Source: Pontibacter deserti (lineage in GTDB: Bacteria > Bacteroidota > Bacteroidia > Cytophagales > Hymenobacteraceae). Taken from it: a DNA stretch of 64,000 nucleotides. Numbering within the stretch: the first letter of the stretch is position 1; each line of letters begins with the position of its first letter. Position numbers and translations under genes: made by a program. A model generated the notes under the pieces. It did not search any database. It was not told the DNA's origin and was given only the letters and a program-made list of their open reading frames with translations. The DNA is taken from assembly GCF_023630255.1 (NCBI RefSeq), contig NZ_JALPRS010000003.1, positions 415,786 through 479,785 of the forward strand, read 5' to 3'. This document shows positions 8,675 to 17,900 of the stretch, one piece after another.

Positions 8675-9382
8675 ATGCAGCAGATTCAAGCGGGAGATAT
8701 TATCTCTTATACACAAATGTGCCTTTCGGAAGGTCATTCTTTGCAACGGGGAATGAATTTCCAAATTGGTGGCAGGGTAAGCGTTATCCTAATGTCTGTG
8801 CGTAAAGGTGCTCCTTATGCGGATAGGTTGGAAGACGATGGAGAAGTTTTAATTTATGAAGGACATGATGTCCCTAAAAATGAAGCTGCATATCCAAAGT
8901 TAGTTGATCAGCTAATGGAAACTCCAAAAGGTACTCCAACTCAAAACGGGAAATTCTTTAAGGCCGCCCATGATTTTAAAGATGGTGGAGCAGAACCTGA
9001 ACTGGTGAAGGTATACGAGAAAATTAAAGATGGCATTTGGGTTTATAATGGTGTCTTTGAGCTAATTGATGCCTGGGAAGAAATAGGTGATAACAGAAGT
9101 GTTTTCAAGTTTAAGCTAAGAGTAACTGATAGGACTGCATCACAAAAAACTGAAAGAGCTGAAGAGCTTAAAGATTTAAATCATAATAGAATGATCCCTA
9201 CTTCAGTTAAACTAGATGTTTGGAAGCGTGATAAAGGTAAATGTGTTGAGTGTGGTAGCAGTGATAACCTTCATTTTGACCATATTTTACCCTTCTCAAA
9301 AGGTGGCACATCTCTTAAAACAGATAATATCCAATTGCTTTGTGCAAGACATAATTTGCAAAAAAGCGATAAAATAGTTTAA
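8675..9382 (+). CDS. SRA-like/HNH endonuclease, probable modification-dependent (type IV) restriction enzyme
   Basis: 235 residues. The N-terminal 150 residues resemble an SRA/YDG base-reader domain (EVLIYEGHDVP, NGKFFKAAHDF, VKVYEKIKDGIWVYNGVFELIDAWEE, VFKFKL). The C-terminus is a clear HNH nuclease: CVECGSSDNLHFDHILPFSKGG... NIQLLCARHN with Cys pairs, DH and N. This architecture cuts DNA carrying modified cytosine in characterised SRA-HNH enzymes. It stands alone, with no methyltransferase, squeezed between a DoxX-type gene (5-base gap) and an ABC permease gene (11-base gap). The gene is visibly AT-richer than both and I saw no AACTATAG word in it, which suggests acquisition by transfer. 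Confidence 0.72.
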   Translation: MQQIQAGDIISYTQMCLSEGHSLQRGMNFQIGGRVSVILMSVRKGAPYADRLEDDGEVLIYEGHDVPKNEAAYPKLVDQLMETPKGTPTQNGKFFKAAHDFKDGGAEPELVKVYEKIKDGIWVYNGVFELIDAWEEIGDNRSVFKFKLRVTDRTASQKTERAEELKDLNHNRMIPTSVKLDVWKRDKGKCVECGSSDNLHFDHILPFSKGGTSLKTDNIQLLCARHNLQKSDKIV

Positions 9383-9393
9383 AGCAATTATAC

Positions 9394-10455
9394 ATGAAAT
9401 TTCTAGGATTTATACTTAGCCGACTGGGGCACGGCCTGCTGATCATGCTGGGTGTGTTGGTGGTGGTATTTTTCCTGTTCAACGTGCTGCCTGGCGACCC
9501 GGTGGCGATGCTGGCTGGCCAACGCTCCGACCTAAGCACGCGCGAAGCCATTACCAAAGACTTGGGTCTGGATAAACCATTACCGGCGCAGCTGCTATAC
9601 TATATAAATGATGTGTCTCCGCTATCGGTGCACGAAGACACCGAAGCTAACCAGGAGAAGTATGAATACAGCAAACTGGCAGATTTCGGCGAAGATGCTA
9701 TAGTTTGGAAGACGCCTTACCTGCGCCGCTCGTTCCAGAGCAATAAATCTGTAACCGATATCCTGTTAGACCATTTTACAGGCACCTTATGGTTGGCTGT
9801 GGCGGCCATGCTTATTGCGACGGTGTTTGGTATACTTTTCGGGGTGCTGGCTTCACTCAGGCCGCATAGTACCTTAGATCATACCTTAATAACCACATCT
9901 GTGCTGGGTATTTCGGTACCCTCGTTTGTGGCGGCTATACTTATTGCTATTACCTTCGGCTTTTACTGGAGCGACTGGACCGGCCTGAGCCTGACCGGGC
10001 AACTATACGAGATCGATCCTTTTGAAGGAAAAGAGCTGAAACTTCGCAATTTGTTGCTTCCGGCTTTTGCGTTAGGTATTCGCCCGTTGGCGGTTATAGT
10101 TCAGCTTACGCGCAGCTCCATGCTCGATGTCATGTCGCAGGACTATATTCGTACGGCACGTGCCAAAGGACTGAACCGAAGCAAAGTCATCGTTAACCAT
10201 GCGCTCAAAAATGCACTTAACCCCGTAGTTACCGCTGCTTCGGGTTGGATGGCTTCGCTCATGGCCGGTGCCTTCTTTATCGAGTACATCTTTAACTGGA
10301 AAGGTTTAGGCTCGGTAACAATACAGGCTGTGCAGAATCTCGACTTTCCGCTGGTAATGGGAGCCACGCTGTTTGTAGCTTTCCTGTTCGTGCTCATCAA
10401 CATCTTCGTAGACCTGCTCTACGCCGCCTTAGACCCAAGGGTAAAACTTGACTAA
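9394..10455 (+). CDS. ABC transporter permease, DppB/OppB type
   Basis: 353 residues. The N-terminal TM helix is followed by the binding-protein-dependent transport signature (LFNVLPGDPVAMLAGQRSD) and a five-helix permease core. The cytoplasmic EAA loop reads DYIRTARAKGLNRSKVIVNHALKNAL at about 249-274. It is the inner-membrane channel half of a peptide or nickel type importer. An insert between helix 1 and the core (about 55-115) is longer than in E. coli DppB, a common Bacteroidota feature. No ATPase, second permease or binding protein is adjacent, so the partners must be elsewhere. Confidence 0.88.
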   Translation: MKFLGFILSRLGHGLLIMLGVLVVVFFLFNVLPGDPVAMLAGQRSDLSTREAITKDLGLDKPLPAQLLYYINDVSPLSVHEDTEANQEKYEYSKLADFGEDAIVWKTPYLRRSFQSNKSVTDILLDHFTGTLWLAVAAMLIATVFGILFGVLASLRPHSTLDHTLITTSVLGISVPSFVAAILIAITFGFYWSDWTGLSLTGQLYEIDPFEGKELKLRNLLLPAFALGIRPLAVIVQLTRSSMLDVMSQDYIRTARAKGLNRSKVIVNHALKNALNPVVTAASGWMASLMAGAFFIEYIFNWKGLGSVTIQAVQNLDFPLVMGATLFVAFLFVLINIFVDLLYAALDPRVKLD

Positions 10456-10502
10456 CGCTTCGCTAATTATGAATGATTTTTATACTTCTGCATTATCCGA
10501 TC

Positions 10503-10536
10503 AATTCATAATTTCTAATTCATAATTTCTAATTCT
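10503..10536. repeat. Short tandem repeat, 14-bp unit
   Basis: Two exact copies of AATTCATAATTTCT (10503-10516, 10517-10530) plus a third partial copy AATTCT. It fills the gap just before aroK and could alter its promoter or leader by copy-number change. Confidence 0.7.
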
Positions 10537-10543
10537 AAAGAAG

Positions 10544-11050
10544 ATGCTGATCTTTTTACTCGGTATGATGGGCAGTGGCAAGTCCACGTTAGGGAAGGAG
10601 CTGGCTGAGAAACTGGGCTATACTTTCCTGGACCTGGATGCGGTTATCGAGGAGAGAGAGCAACGAACTATAGCACAAATCTTTGAACAGGAAGGGCAGG
10701 AGCGATTCCGGGAACTGGAGCATGAAGCGTTGCAAAGTATAATTGCGAACTATAGTCAGGCTATAGTTGCTACAGGCGGCGGCACACCCTGCTTTTTCGA
10801 TAACATGGCACTTATGAATGCAGCCGGAGAAACCATCTTCCTGGACGTGCCACCTGAAATTTTAGCTGAAAGACTCTCACAGTCAGACCTTAACCTGCGC
10901 CCTTTACTGACGGGCAAAACACAATCCGAACTAATCTCGTTCTTAGGCAAAACATTAGCAGAACGTCGCCAGTTTTATGTGCAGGCAAAGCACCTAGTTG
11001 CAGCGCCAACGTATACTAGTAATGCATTGCTGGCGTTGCTTCGGCTATAA
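10544..11050 (+). CDS. aroK: Shikimate kinase
   Basis: 168 residues. The P-loop G7MMGSGKST15 is at the N-terminus, followed by FLDLDAVIEE (shikimate-binding Asp), the RFRELEHEAL arginine motif and the TGGGTP loop. The lid contains the LRPLL arginine. It phosphorylates shikimate at the 3-hydroxyl in the chorismate pathway. The ATG at 10544 is preceded by AAAGAAG. Several AACTATAG-type words lie in the coding sequence (near 10749 and 10763), marking it as resident DNA. It stands alone without other aro genes. Confidence 0.93.
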   Translation: MLIFLLGMMGSGKSTLGKELAEKLGYTFLDLDAVIEEREQRTIAQIFEQEGQERFRELEHEALQSIIANYSQAIVATGGGTPCFFDNMALMNAAGETIFLDVPPEILAERLSQSDLNLRPLLTGKTQSELISFLGKTLAERRQFYVQAKHLVAAPTYTSNALLALLRL

Positions 11051-11152
11051 GTATAGCTTCCTGATACCCTGTTTTTGTTCTATCCCCGACGAAGCAACAT
11101 TCAATTTTAGTTAGTTTGGCGGCCTGAAAGAACTAAAGCGTAACTATAAACT

Positions 11153-11761
11153 ATGAAACCTAATCACAAAGGACGAGCTCAGATCTTCCAGAACCCTGTT
11201 TTGGAGCGGCTCACCAGAACGCACATTGCCCTCCCGATTTTTATCTTTATAGCTATTTCGGTAGGCTTGATTTACTACGGGCTGACGTACGGCTTTATAG
11301 ACGTGCTGGAAGCCATTGGCCTTTTTTTCCTGGGTTGGTTTATTTTCAGTCTAATGGAATACTCGGCACATCGCTTTATCTTTCACATGGATACCGATAC
11401 GCCGGTAAAAGCCAGAATTCAGTATACTTTCCATGGCAACCACCACGAGTACCCAAAAGACAAAGAGCGCCTGGCTATGCCACCAATTGTTAGTGTGCTG
11501 ATCGCCTCGTTCCTGTTCTTTGTGTTTAAGCTGATATTCGGGCAGTTGGTGTTCGGAATTGTAGCCGGCGTATTGTTTGGGTATGCCATGTATCTGTTAG
11601 TGCATTATGCTGTGCACGCCTATGCTCCGCCTAAAAACTTCCTGAAAACGCTCTGGATCCATCACAGCATCCATCATTATAAAGATCCTGAAGTAGCCTA
11701 CGGTGTATCGTCTCCGCTATGGGATTACCTTTTAGGTACGATGCCGAAAAGGGCTAAATAA
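11153..11761 (+). CDS. Fatty acid hydroxylase superfamily membrane protein
   Basis: 202 residues with about four membrane helices and the di-iron histidine clusters of the sterol desaturase/fatty acid 2-hydroxylase family: HRFIFH, HGNHHEYP, HYAVH and HHSIHHY. The position of the boxes and the short length fit bacterial fatty acid 2-hydroxylases, which would supply hydroxylated chains for sphingolipids or lipid A in Bacteroidota. The substrate is inferred. It has a clear downstream terminator. Confidence 0.85.
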   Translation: MKPNHKGRAQIFQNPVLERLTRTHIALPIFIFIAISVGLIYYGLTYGFIDVLEAIGLFFLGWFIFSLMEYSAHRFIFHMDTDTPVKARIQYTFHGNHHEYPKDKERLAMPPIVSVLIASFLFFVFKLIFGQLVFGIVAGVLFGYAMYLLVHYAVHAYAPPKNFLKTLWIHHSIHHYKDPEVAYGVSSPLWDYLLGTMPKRAK

Positions 11762-11792
11762 CTTTTAATAGAATTCTAACTAAAGTATAGCA

Positions 11793-11817
11793 GGGAAGTC
11801 AATGACTTCCCTTTTCT
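11793..11817 (+). terminator. Rho-independent terminator after the hydroxylase gene
   Basis: GGGAAGTCA (11793-11801) pairs with TGACTTCCC (11803-11811), followed by TTTTCTG. It lies 31 bases after the stop codon. The remaining non-coding DNA to 12077 is AT-rich and holds no visible gene. Confidence 0.75.
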
Positions 11818-12077
11818 GTTTCTTTTAAAAAATAATAGGAGGATTTTTTATATAGGAGAATTTCAATGTTTTAACATGTAAGTTGTTCAGGTACAGTTTA
11901 AAGGGTTGCACTTAACCAATAATATTTAATTTTATGACAAGCTGATCGGTAGCTAAATGACTGTATAACAGGGTAGTAAGTTGTGGGCGTTATATGATAT
12001 ATGAAAAGATGTACATATCTTAGCATTACTATTTAAGTAACATCGGTTACACATTCATGTGATTGAAATACCCTAAA

Positions 12078-14414
12078 ATGAAGAAGCAAGTAGCTTACAA
12101 ATTAGTACTCATTCTCTTTTTCATAATAAGTGGTTTAGTTGTAGTGCCTGTAGGCGCACAAGTCAGTATTCCGCCAATGGTAGCCCAAGGGTATCAGCTT
12201 AAACACCACTACTCTCAAGATTTTAACACATTACCGGCTTCCGGCAGCAGCTCCTGGGCAAATGGCACTTCTTTGCCTGGTTGGTACGCTGTTCAGAAAA
12301 ACGGAGAATTTAAAACCTCCATTATTGCTAACAATGGTGATACAAGGGGCTTTGCTTTGTACAGCTTCGGAAGTGTTGCTGCCACCGATCGTGCCTTAGG
12401 CGGGCATGGCGCAGAAGGTTGGCAAGGCTATTATTATGCACTTCGGTTCAAGAACGACTCTGGCAGAACTATAAAACATATTAATGTAAGTTTCGCCATA
12501 GAGCAATGGTACTGGACCAAAACGGCATCTTCCCCTTTTAGCTTTTCCTATAAAACAGGAGCTTCGGTTACAAACCCTGCAGATGCTACTGGCTGGACAA
12601 CAGTTACTAACCTGGCAGGAAGTATAAAAGCAGCATCTGCTACCGCCAATGCAAAGCCATTATCCGGAAATGATGCAGCAAACAGAATACAACTTCAGGA
12701 TCTTATACTTCAGGTAAATCTGGCACCAGGCGATGAGCTGATGCTGCGCTGGGAGCAACAGGATGCCGTATATGAATCAAACAATAAAGGTGAGTATCCA
12801 TCAATTGCACTTGATGATGTACAGGTGGAGTTTGTTCAGAATGATGTATTCTATGCGATAGGTAAAGTGCTTAGTAACATTTCTAACTGGACAACAGACG
12901 GGACAACAGCGGGTCGCACACCAACTAATTTTACTGATGTTGAGCAACTGTTTGTTGTAAACACGGCTGGTAGCTATAAATTAAGTAAAGGTCTTGCTAT
13001 ATCCGGCGTAAACTCAAAGCTTATACTTGGGCAGGGCACTGATATTACAACCCTAACGGTACCCAATAAATATGCCCTTAAAGGCTCTGTAGACATAGCT
13101 GATAATGCCACACTGATTTTAAATCATGCATCTGTAGCGCCAACCTTTGGCAGTCTTGCCTCAAACAGTACCGTAGTTTACACCGATAGTACTTCTGCCC
13201 CGATTGGCGGCACTTATGGAAACCTGCGGATAACTGGCGGAAGGCAAAAAACCATAGATACAAACCTGCTGGTAAAAGGTAAACTTTGGCTGGATGAAAC
13301 GAGCATCATGCTCCGCAACAGCGTGCTTACCTTAGATAATGGCGCAACCCTGGAAGCTGTAGGAGATGCTGCTCTTATTAAAATGAATGCAGGTGCAAGT
13401 ATAAAACAGTATGTGCAGGGTGGCGGCAGCAACTTTTTGCCAATTGCCTCTGAAACTGGGTATGCACCCGTTAAAGTAGCACTGCCAGCTGGTAATACAC
13501 CGCGTTATGTCAGTATAAATGTAACAGATGGGATATATGTACGCTACGATGCTAATCAGCAGGGAGTAGGTGAACCGGTACGAACTGAAGTGGTAAATAA
13601 GGTTTGGAATATCAGCCAGGAGGGGGCTACTACTCCGGATGCCACTGTTACATTTTACTGGAATGTCGCTGACGAGCTGCCGAATTTTGATCGGAACCTG
13701 GCAGAACTGGCGTATTATAATGCTGCGAAAGAAGCCTGGGAAGCAGCGGGTGCATCAAGCACAACCGGTGCGCGCGTTGCAGCTACCACTCCAGCTAATT
13801 ATATGGGGCAAACCAATGTAAGAAGTGGTATGTATGCTGTTTGGCAACCTCCACGCGGCCCATTGCCAGTAGAGCTAACAACATTTACAGCAAACTATAA
13901 AAACGGGTTTACCACCCTGAACTGGAGCACGGCATCAGAGTACAATAGCAGTTACTTTGTAATCGAAACAAGTACGGATGGGAAACATTTCAGCAAAGTA
14001 GGGGAGGTAAAAGCGGCAGGTTTCAGTACGGTTAATAAAGATTACACTTTCACGCATCAGCCAACAGGTAACGGTATTATTTACTATAGATTAGCAGAAT
14101 ATGCTGTAAATGGTACGAAGTCCTATTCTAAAATAGTGGAAATAAATGCCAGGCAAACAGGTGCTGTAAGGATAGACATGTTCCCAAATCCAAGTAAGGG
14201 AAAGCTATACCTGGCATCTGCAACTATAACCGGCATTGTAAATGTAGTACTTTGCGATATTACAGGTAAGGCCATACTTACCCAACAAGTAGCTCTGGAG
14301 GCTGGTCAGCCATCAGAGATAAATCTGAAGCATTTGATGGAGGGTATATACCTGGTGCAGGTGCATAGTAGTGCCGGACGGCAGGTAATGAGGTTGCTGC
14401 ATTCCCCCAATTAA
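12078..14414 (+). CDS. Secreted protein with type IX secretion (T9SS type A) C-terminal signal
   Basis: 778 residues from ATG 12078 (a TTG at 12063 would add five residues). Signal peptide MKKQVAYKLVLILFFIISGLVVVPVGA. The first third looks like a lectin-like beta-sandwich (HYSQDFNTLPASG, YYYALRFKNDSG, IEQWYW); the middle is a beta-helix-like or pectate-lyase-like repeat segment (DNATLILNHAS). Near the C-terminus is the stretch LPVELTTFTANYKNG, frequent before T9SS domains, then the sorting domain MFPNPSKGKLYL... GIYLVQVHSSAG. It should be exported through the outer membrane and anchored at the surface or released. Ligand unknown. Confidence 0.85.
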   Translation: MKKQVAYKLVLILFFIISGLVVVPVGAQVSIPPMVAQGYQLKHHYSQDFNTLPASGSSSWANGTSLPGWYAVQKNGEFKTSIIANNGDTRGFALYSFGSVAATDRALGGHGAEGWQGYYYALRFKNDSGRTIKHINVSFAIEQWYWTKTASSPFSFSYKTGASVTNPADATGWTTVTNLAGSIKAASATANAKPLSGNDAANRIQLQDLILQVNLAPGDELMLRWEQQDAVYESNNKGEYPSIALDDVQVEFVQNDVFYAIGKVLSNISNWTTDGTTAGRTPTNFTDVEQLFVVNTAGSYKLSKGLAISGVNSKLILGQGTDITTLTVPNKYALKGSVDIADNATLILNHASVAPTFGSLASNSTVVYTDSTSAPIGGTYGNLRITGGRQKTIDTNLLVKGKLWLDETSIMLRNSVLTLDNGATLEAVGDAALIKMNAGASIKQYVQGGGSNFLPIASETGYAPVKVALPAGNTPRYVSINVTDGIYVRYDANQQGVGEPVRTEVVNKVWNISQEGATTPDATVTFYWNVADELPNFDRNLAELAYYNAAKEAWEAAGASSTTGARVAATTPANYMGQTNVRSGMYAVWQPPRGPLPVELTTFTANYKNGFTTLNWSTASEYNSSYFVIETSTDGKHFSKVGEVKAAGFSTVNKDYTFTHQPTGNGIIYYRLAEYAVNGTKSYSKIVEINARQTGAVRIDMFPNPSKGKLYLASATITGIVNVVLCDITGKAILTQQVALEAGQPSEINLKHLMEGIYLVQVHSSAGRQVMRLLHSPN

Positions 14415-14421
14415 ATAAATC

Positions 14422-14448
14422 AAAAAGGAGCCTTTTGGCTCCTTTTTT
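14422..14448 (+). terminator. Rho-independent terminator after the T9SS protein gene
   Basis: AAAAAGGAGCC (14422-14432) pairs with GGCTCCTTTTT (14437-14447) around TTTT. The perfect 11-bp stem with A and T tracts on the two sides should act in both directions. Its right edge overlaps the stop codon of the convergent small gene at 14447. Confidence 0.88.
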
Positions 14449-14617
14449 ATCTTCTGAATCTTCTGAATATCCAGGCAATCAGAAGTATAACTATAACAAT
14501 AACAACGAGAGCAGTCCACATGCCTGCTTCAAAAATGTCTCCGACCAGTTCGCAACTGCTCAGTGTAAAAGCCATTAATATTAACAGCGTTGCTAAATAT
14601 GTTCTTAAGTTGTTCAT
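14447..14617 (-). CDS. Small lipoprotein/membrane peptide, 56 residues
   Basis: Read on the minus strand from ATG (14615-14617) to TAA (14447-14449). The N-terminus is a lipoprotein signal with lipobox LSSC (Cys22), then a short link (ELVGDIFEAGMW), one hydrophobic helix rich in Val/Ile/Leu (about 34-50) and a basic tail (FRRFRR). The pattern SSCE-VG-IF-AGMW followed by a helix is that of a small conserved protein common in Bacteroidota. It is likely an inner-membrane or envelope peptide of unknown function. It converges on the T9SS gene and shares its terminator. Confidence 0.8.
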   Translation of the reverse strand: MNNLRTYLATLLILMAFTLSSCELVGDIFEAGMWTALVVIVIVILLIAWIFRRFRR

Positions 14618-14999
14618 AGTTGTATCGTTTATGTCGGATGATGAGCCAGTATAGTGGTGCTATCTGAAGCCCATCATATGAAAATATACCTATCAGTAAA
14701 TACTGTATTGTGGCGCAAAAGGTTGAGCGTCATTCGCCTCAGGTGGTGAAACAGCAACCATCAGAGGTCCCTCAATGGTATACATCTGCAACTATAGAAA
14801 AAATAGTGCTTACCGAGGCTACTATGCTTGTTTATAGTGTTTTAACTATATAAATTGTGTACGTAATATTTCAAGATAATATTTGCTTTAGCCTGCATTA
14901 TCAATTCCTAAGCCCTCCTTTGGGGACAGAAGCAATAAGTTAGTAGTGTTGGAGCGAGAGAAGAAGTGATTTGTTTCTGTTTTATTATATACATTTTTT
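14618..14999. other. Intergenic region, 382 bp, no gene seen
   Basis: Lies between the starts of the divergent small lipoprotein gene and the large T9SS gene, so it should hold both promoters. It contains several TATAGT/ACTATA words. No RNA gene or clean hairpin was recognised. Confidence 0.4.
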
Positions 15000-17900
15000 A
15001 TGCAACAACTTTACTCCAAGGCCTCAGTCGGCCTTAGAACAAGCTTACCACATTCTGTTGAAACAGGAAGCGCAAAGCTTGGCTTACCCAACAGCAGAAA
15101 ATCTGTTAAAGCAATTTCGCTACTTCTTTTCTTTGCTTTGTTTTTTTCGCTTAGGCTAGGTTACGGGCAGAGTACCTACTCCTGGCAACCAGTGGGCAAG
15201 GCAGGCATTTCTGTTGGTGCTGCCACTCATACTTCTATTGTCTTAGATGCCCAGGGCGTACCTCACATTGCTTTTTATGGTGATGCAGGTACTGGTATTG
15301 GTACACGTGGTATGGTTATGAAATACGATGGTACAAACTGGGTAGCAGTTGATATTTTCGGCTTTTCAGATGGTGTCATCAACTCAACATCATTGGCAAT
15401 TGATGCCAACAGTAAACCATACATCGCTTACCAGGACTCAGATGCCGGTAAAAATAAAGCAGTAGTAAAAACCATTAGAGATGGTCGTTTCAGGCTGGTT
15501 CGTTATGATGGCTTATTCCCTAATGAAGGGACTGGTGCTTCTGCAGCAGGCGATAACCCTTCGATAGCGCTGGATAAAAGCGGGGTGCCTTATGTAGCTA
15601 TCCAGGACGAACTAAATGGCAACAGGCTTACCGTGTACAAATTTATAGGTAATAGCTGGGTTATGGTTGGGGCGGCTGGCTTTTCTGCAGGTGTAGCCTA
15701 CAATCCATCACTTAAATTAAATGCTAATAATGTGCCTTATGTTGCTTACCAGGATGGAGGCAGTGCAGGCAAAGTTACAGTTATGAAGTATAACGGCACT
15801 GACTGGGAAAATGTAGGTACTGCCGGCCTTTCTGATGATGTAGCTACTGAGCCTTCGCTTGCACTTGGTAGCAACGGCATGCCTTACGTGGCTTATTCTG
15901 AAGGTAGTGATAAAATGGCTACTGTCAAGAAGTTTAACGGATCGGCCTGGGAAGGAGTAGGAGCTACAAAGTTCTCTGTTAGCGGTGCCCTCACCATTTC
16001 ACTAGCTTTAGATGCTGCTGGAGTTCCTTATGTGGCCTACCGCGACTTTGGGAATGGCAACGAAGCTACTTTAATGAAATTTAACGGCACTACTTGGGAT
16101 GCAGTAGGCACAAGTGCTTCAGCAGGTGCGGCGTATTATACTTCTTTAACTATAGATGCTTATGGCACGCCCTATGTAGCTTTCCAGGATGGGGAAAATG
16201 GTAACAAAGCTACTGTTATGAAGTTTGTGCCAGCAGCACCTGCTATTACTGTGCAACCGGTTTCTAAAAGTGTTACAGCAGATGCCGGTGTTAACTTTTT
16301 GGTAGAGGCTACAGGCGAGGGCACGGTACGTTACCAGTGGCAGGTTAGCCAGGATGGCGGCTCCACTTATTTAAATATACAAGATGGCTTAGGTTATACA
16401 GGAGCAGCAACACCAACACTGGCTATTTCCAAAGCATCTATTTACATGAATGGCTACCAGTACCGCGTGCTGGTTAATAATGGCGCTGTTACTGTATCCA
16501 ATGCATCAATTCTAACAGTAAATATGAAGGGTTATGGAAACACAAGTATATGGCAGGTAGTAGGCAAGCGTGGGTTTTCCCCGGGTTCTGTGCAGTACTC
16601 AAAAGTAGCTGTTGATGCTAGTGGCACACCATATGTTGCATTCGCAGATGCATCCCAGGGTGGTAGAGCTACGGTAATGAGATACAATGGTACAAACTGG
16701 GAACTGGTTGGTAGCGCAGGATTTTCAGGAGGAATGACACAGTACCTGATAACTAGCCAGTTGAGCTTAGCGATTGATGCCAATGGTACACCTTACATAG
16801 CCTACACTGATGGCAGTAAAAACGATAAAGCCACGGTTATGAAGTTTGACGGTACCCAGTGGGTTACTGTGGGTACGGCAGGCTTCACTCCTTGGGTAGC
16901 TACTAATCCGGTGTTAGTTATAGATGCTAATGGCACCCCTTATATAGCATTTGATGAAAGCGGTACTACGGTTATGAAGTTTAATGGCACGGCCTGGGTA
17001 ACAGTAGGCAGTAATAAATTCTCTGCTAACGGGGCTGTATCAGACCTGGATATAGCTCTGGATGCTACCGGTATGCCTAATGTAGTGTTTTCAGAATATG
17101 GCAATAATGGCAGCAGGGGTAAAGTAATGAGATTTGACGGTACTAACTGGCTGACTATAGGTGAAGGAAACTTCTCAGCGGGTAAGGCGGGATATACTTC
17201 ACTGGAACTAGATGCTATGGGCAGCCCTTATGTTGCTTTTGTTGATGCAACTAACGGAGATAAGGCTACTGTATTGAAGTTTGACGGTACAAATTGGGTA
17301 ACAGTAGGAGCTGCCAGCATACCTGATAGCAAGGTTGCCTTCACAAACCTGAAACTAAACGCTGCTGGTGTTCCTTACCTCTCTTATAGTAACATATATG
17401 ACAATAATTTTAGCCGGACTAGTGTTATCCAATTTAACGGTACATCGTGGGAATTGGTCGGTGATGCAGCTATATTAAATAATTCTGTAAGTGATTTTAA
17501 TATAAGTGGTGCAGGTATACCATACGTTGTTTATTATGATGGTGACAATAGTGGGAAAGCTACAGTTCTAAGCTTTTCTCCGAATGCTATGCCTACCGAC
17601 ATTGCACTTGTAACCTCAATAATAAACGAGAACGTGGGCAACTATACCATAGTTAGTGGTTTTACTACAACTGATGCCGATGCCAATGACACGCACACTT
17701 ATACTTTGGTTTCCGGTGAGGGGTCTGAAGACAATGGCAACTTTACAATCAGTAACAATTCTCTAATGATCTTGCTGTCGCCGGACTACGAAATCAAGAG
17801 CTCTTACAAAATCAGGGTAAGAACCAGCGACGGGAAGCTTAATGGTTCTTTTGAAAAAGCTTTAGTGCTGCAGGTAAATGACCTGGATGAGATTGCTCCT

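Noticed and set aside
8123..8764. 213-residue minus-strand frame opposite the DoxX-type gene
   Set aside because: It is a shadow of a well-supported plus-strand gene; the plus-strand translation has clear domains and this one has none.
8675..9382. SRA-HNH gene as part of a classic R-M pair
   Set aside because: No methyltransferase is adjacent; the only one in the window is in the island 17 kb away.
15200..17550. Tandem DNA repeats in the giant T9SS gene, considered as a possible CRISPR or satellite
   Set aside because: The repeats are in-frame protein repeats of about 50 residues with diverged DNA, not short identical repeats with spacers. No CRISPR array was found anywhere in the window.
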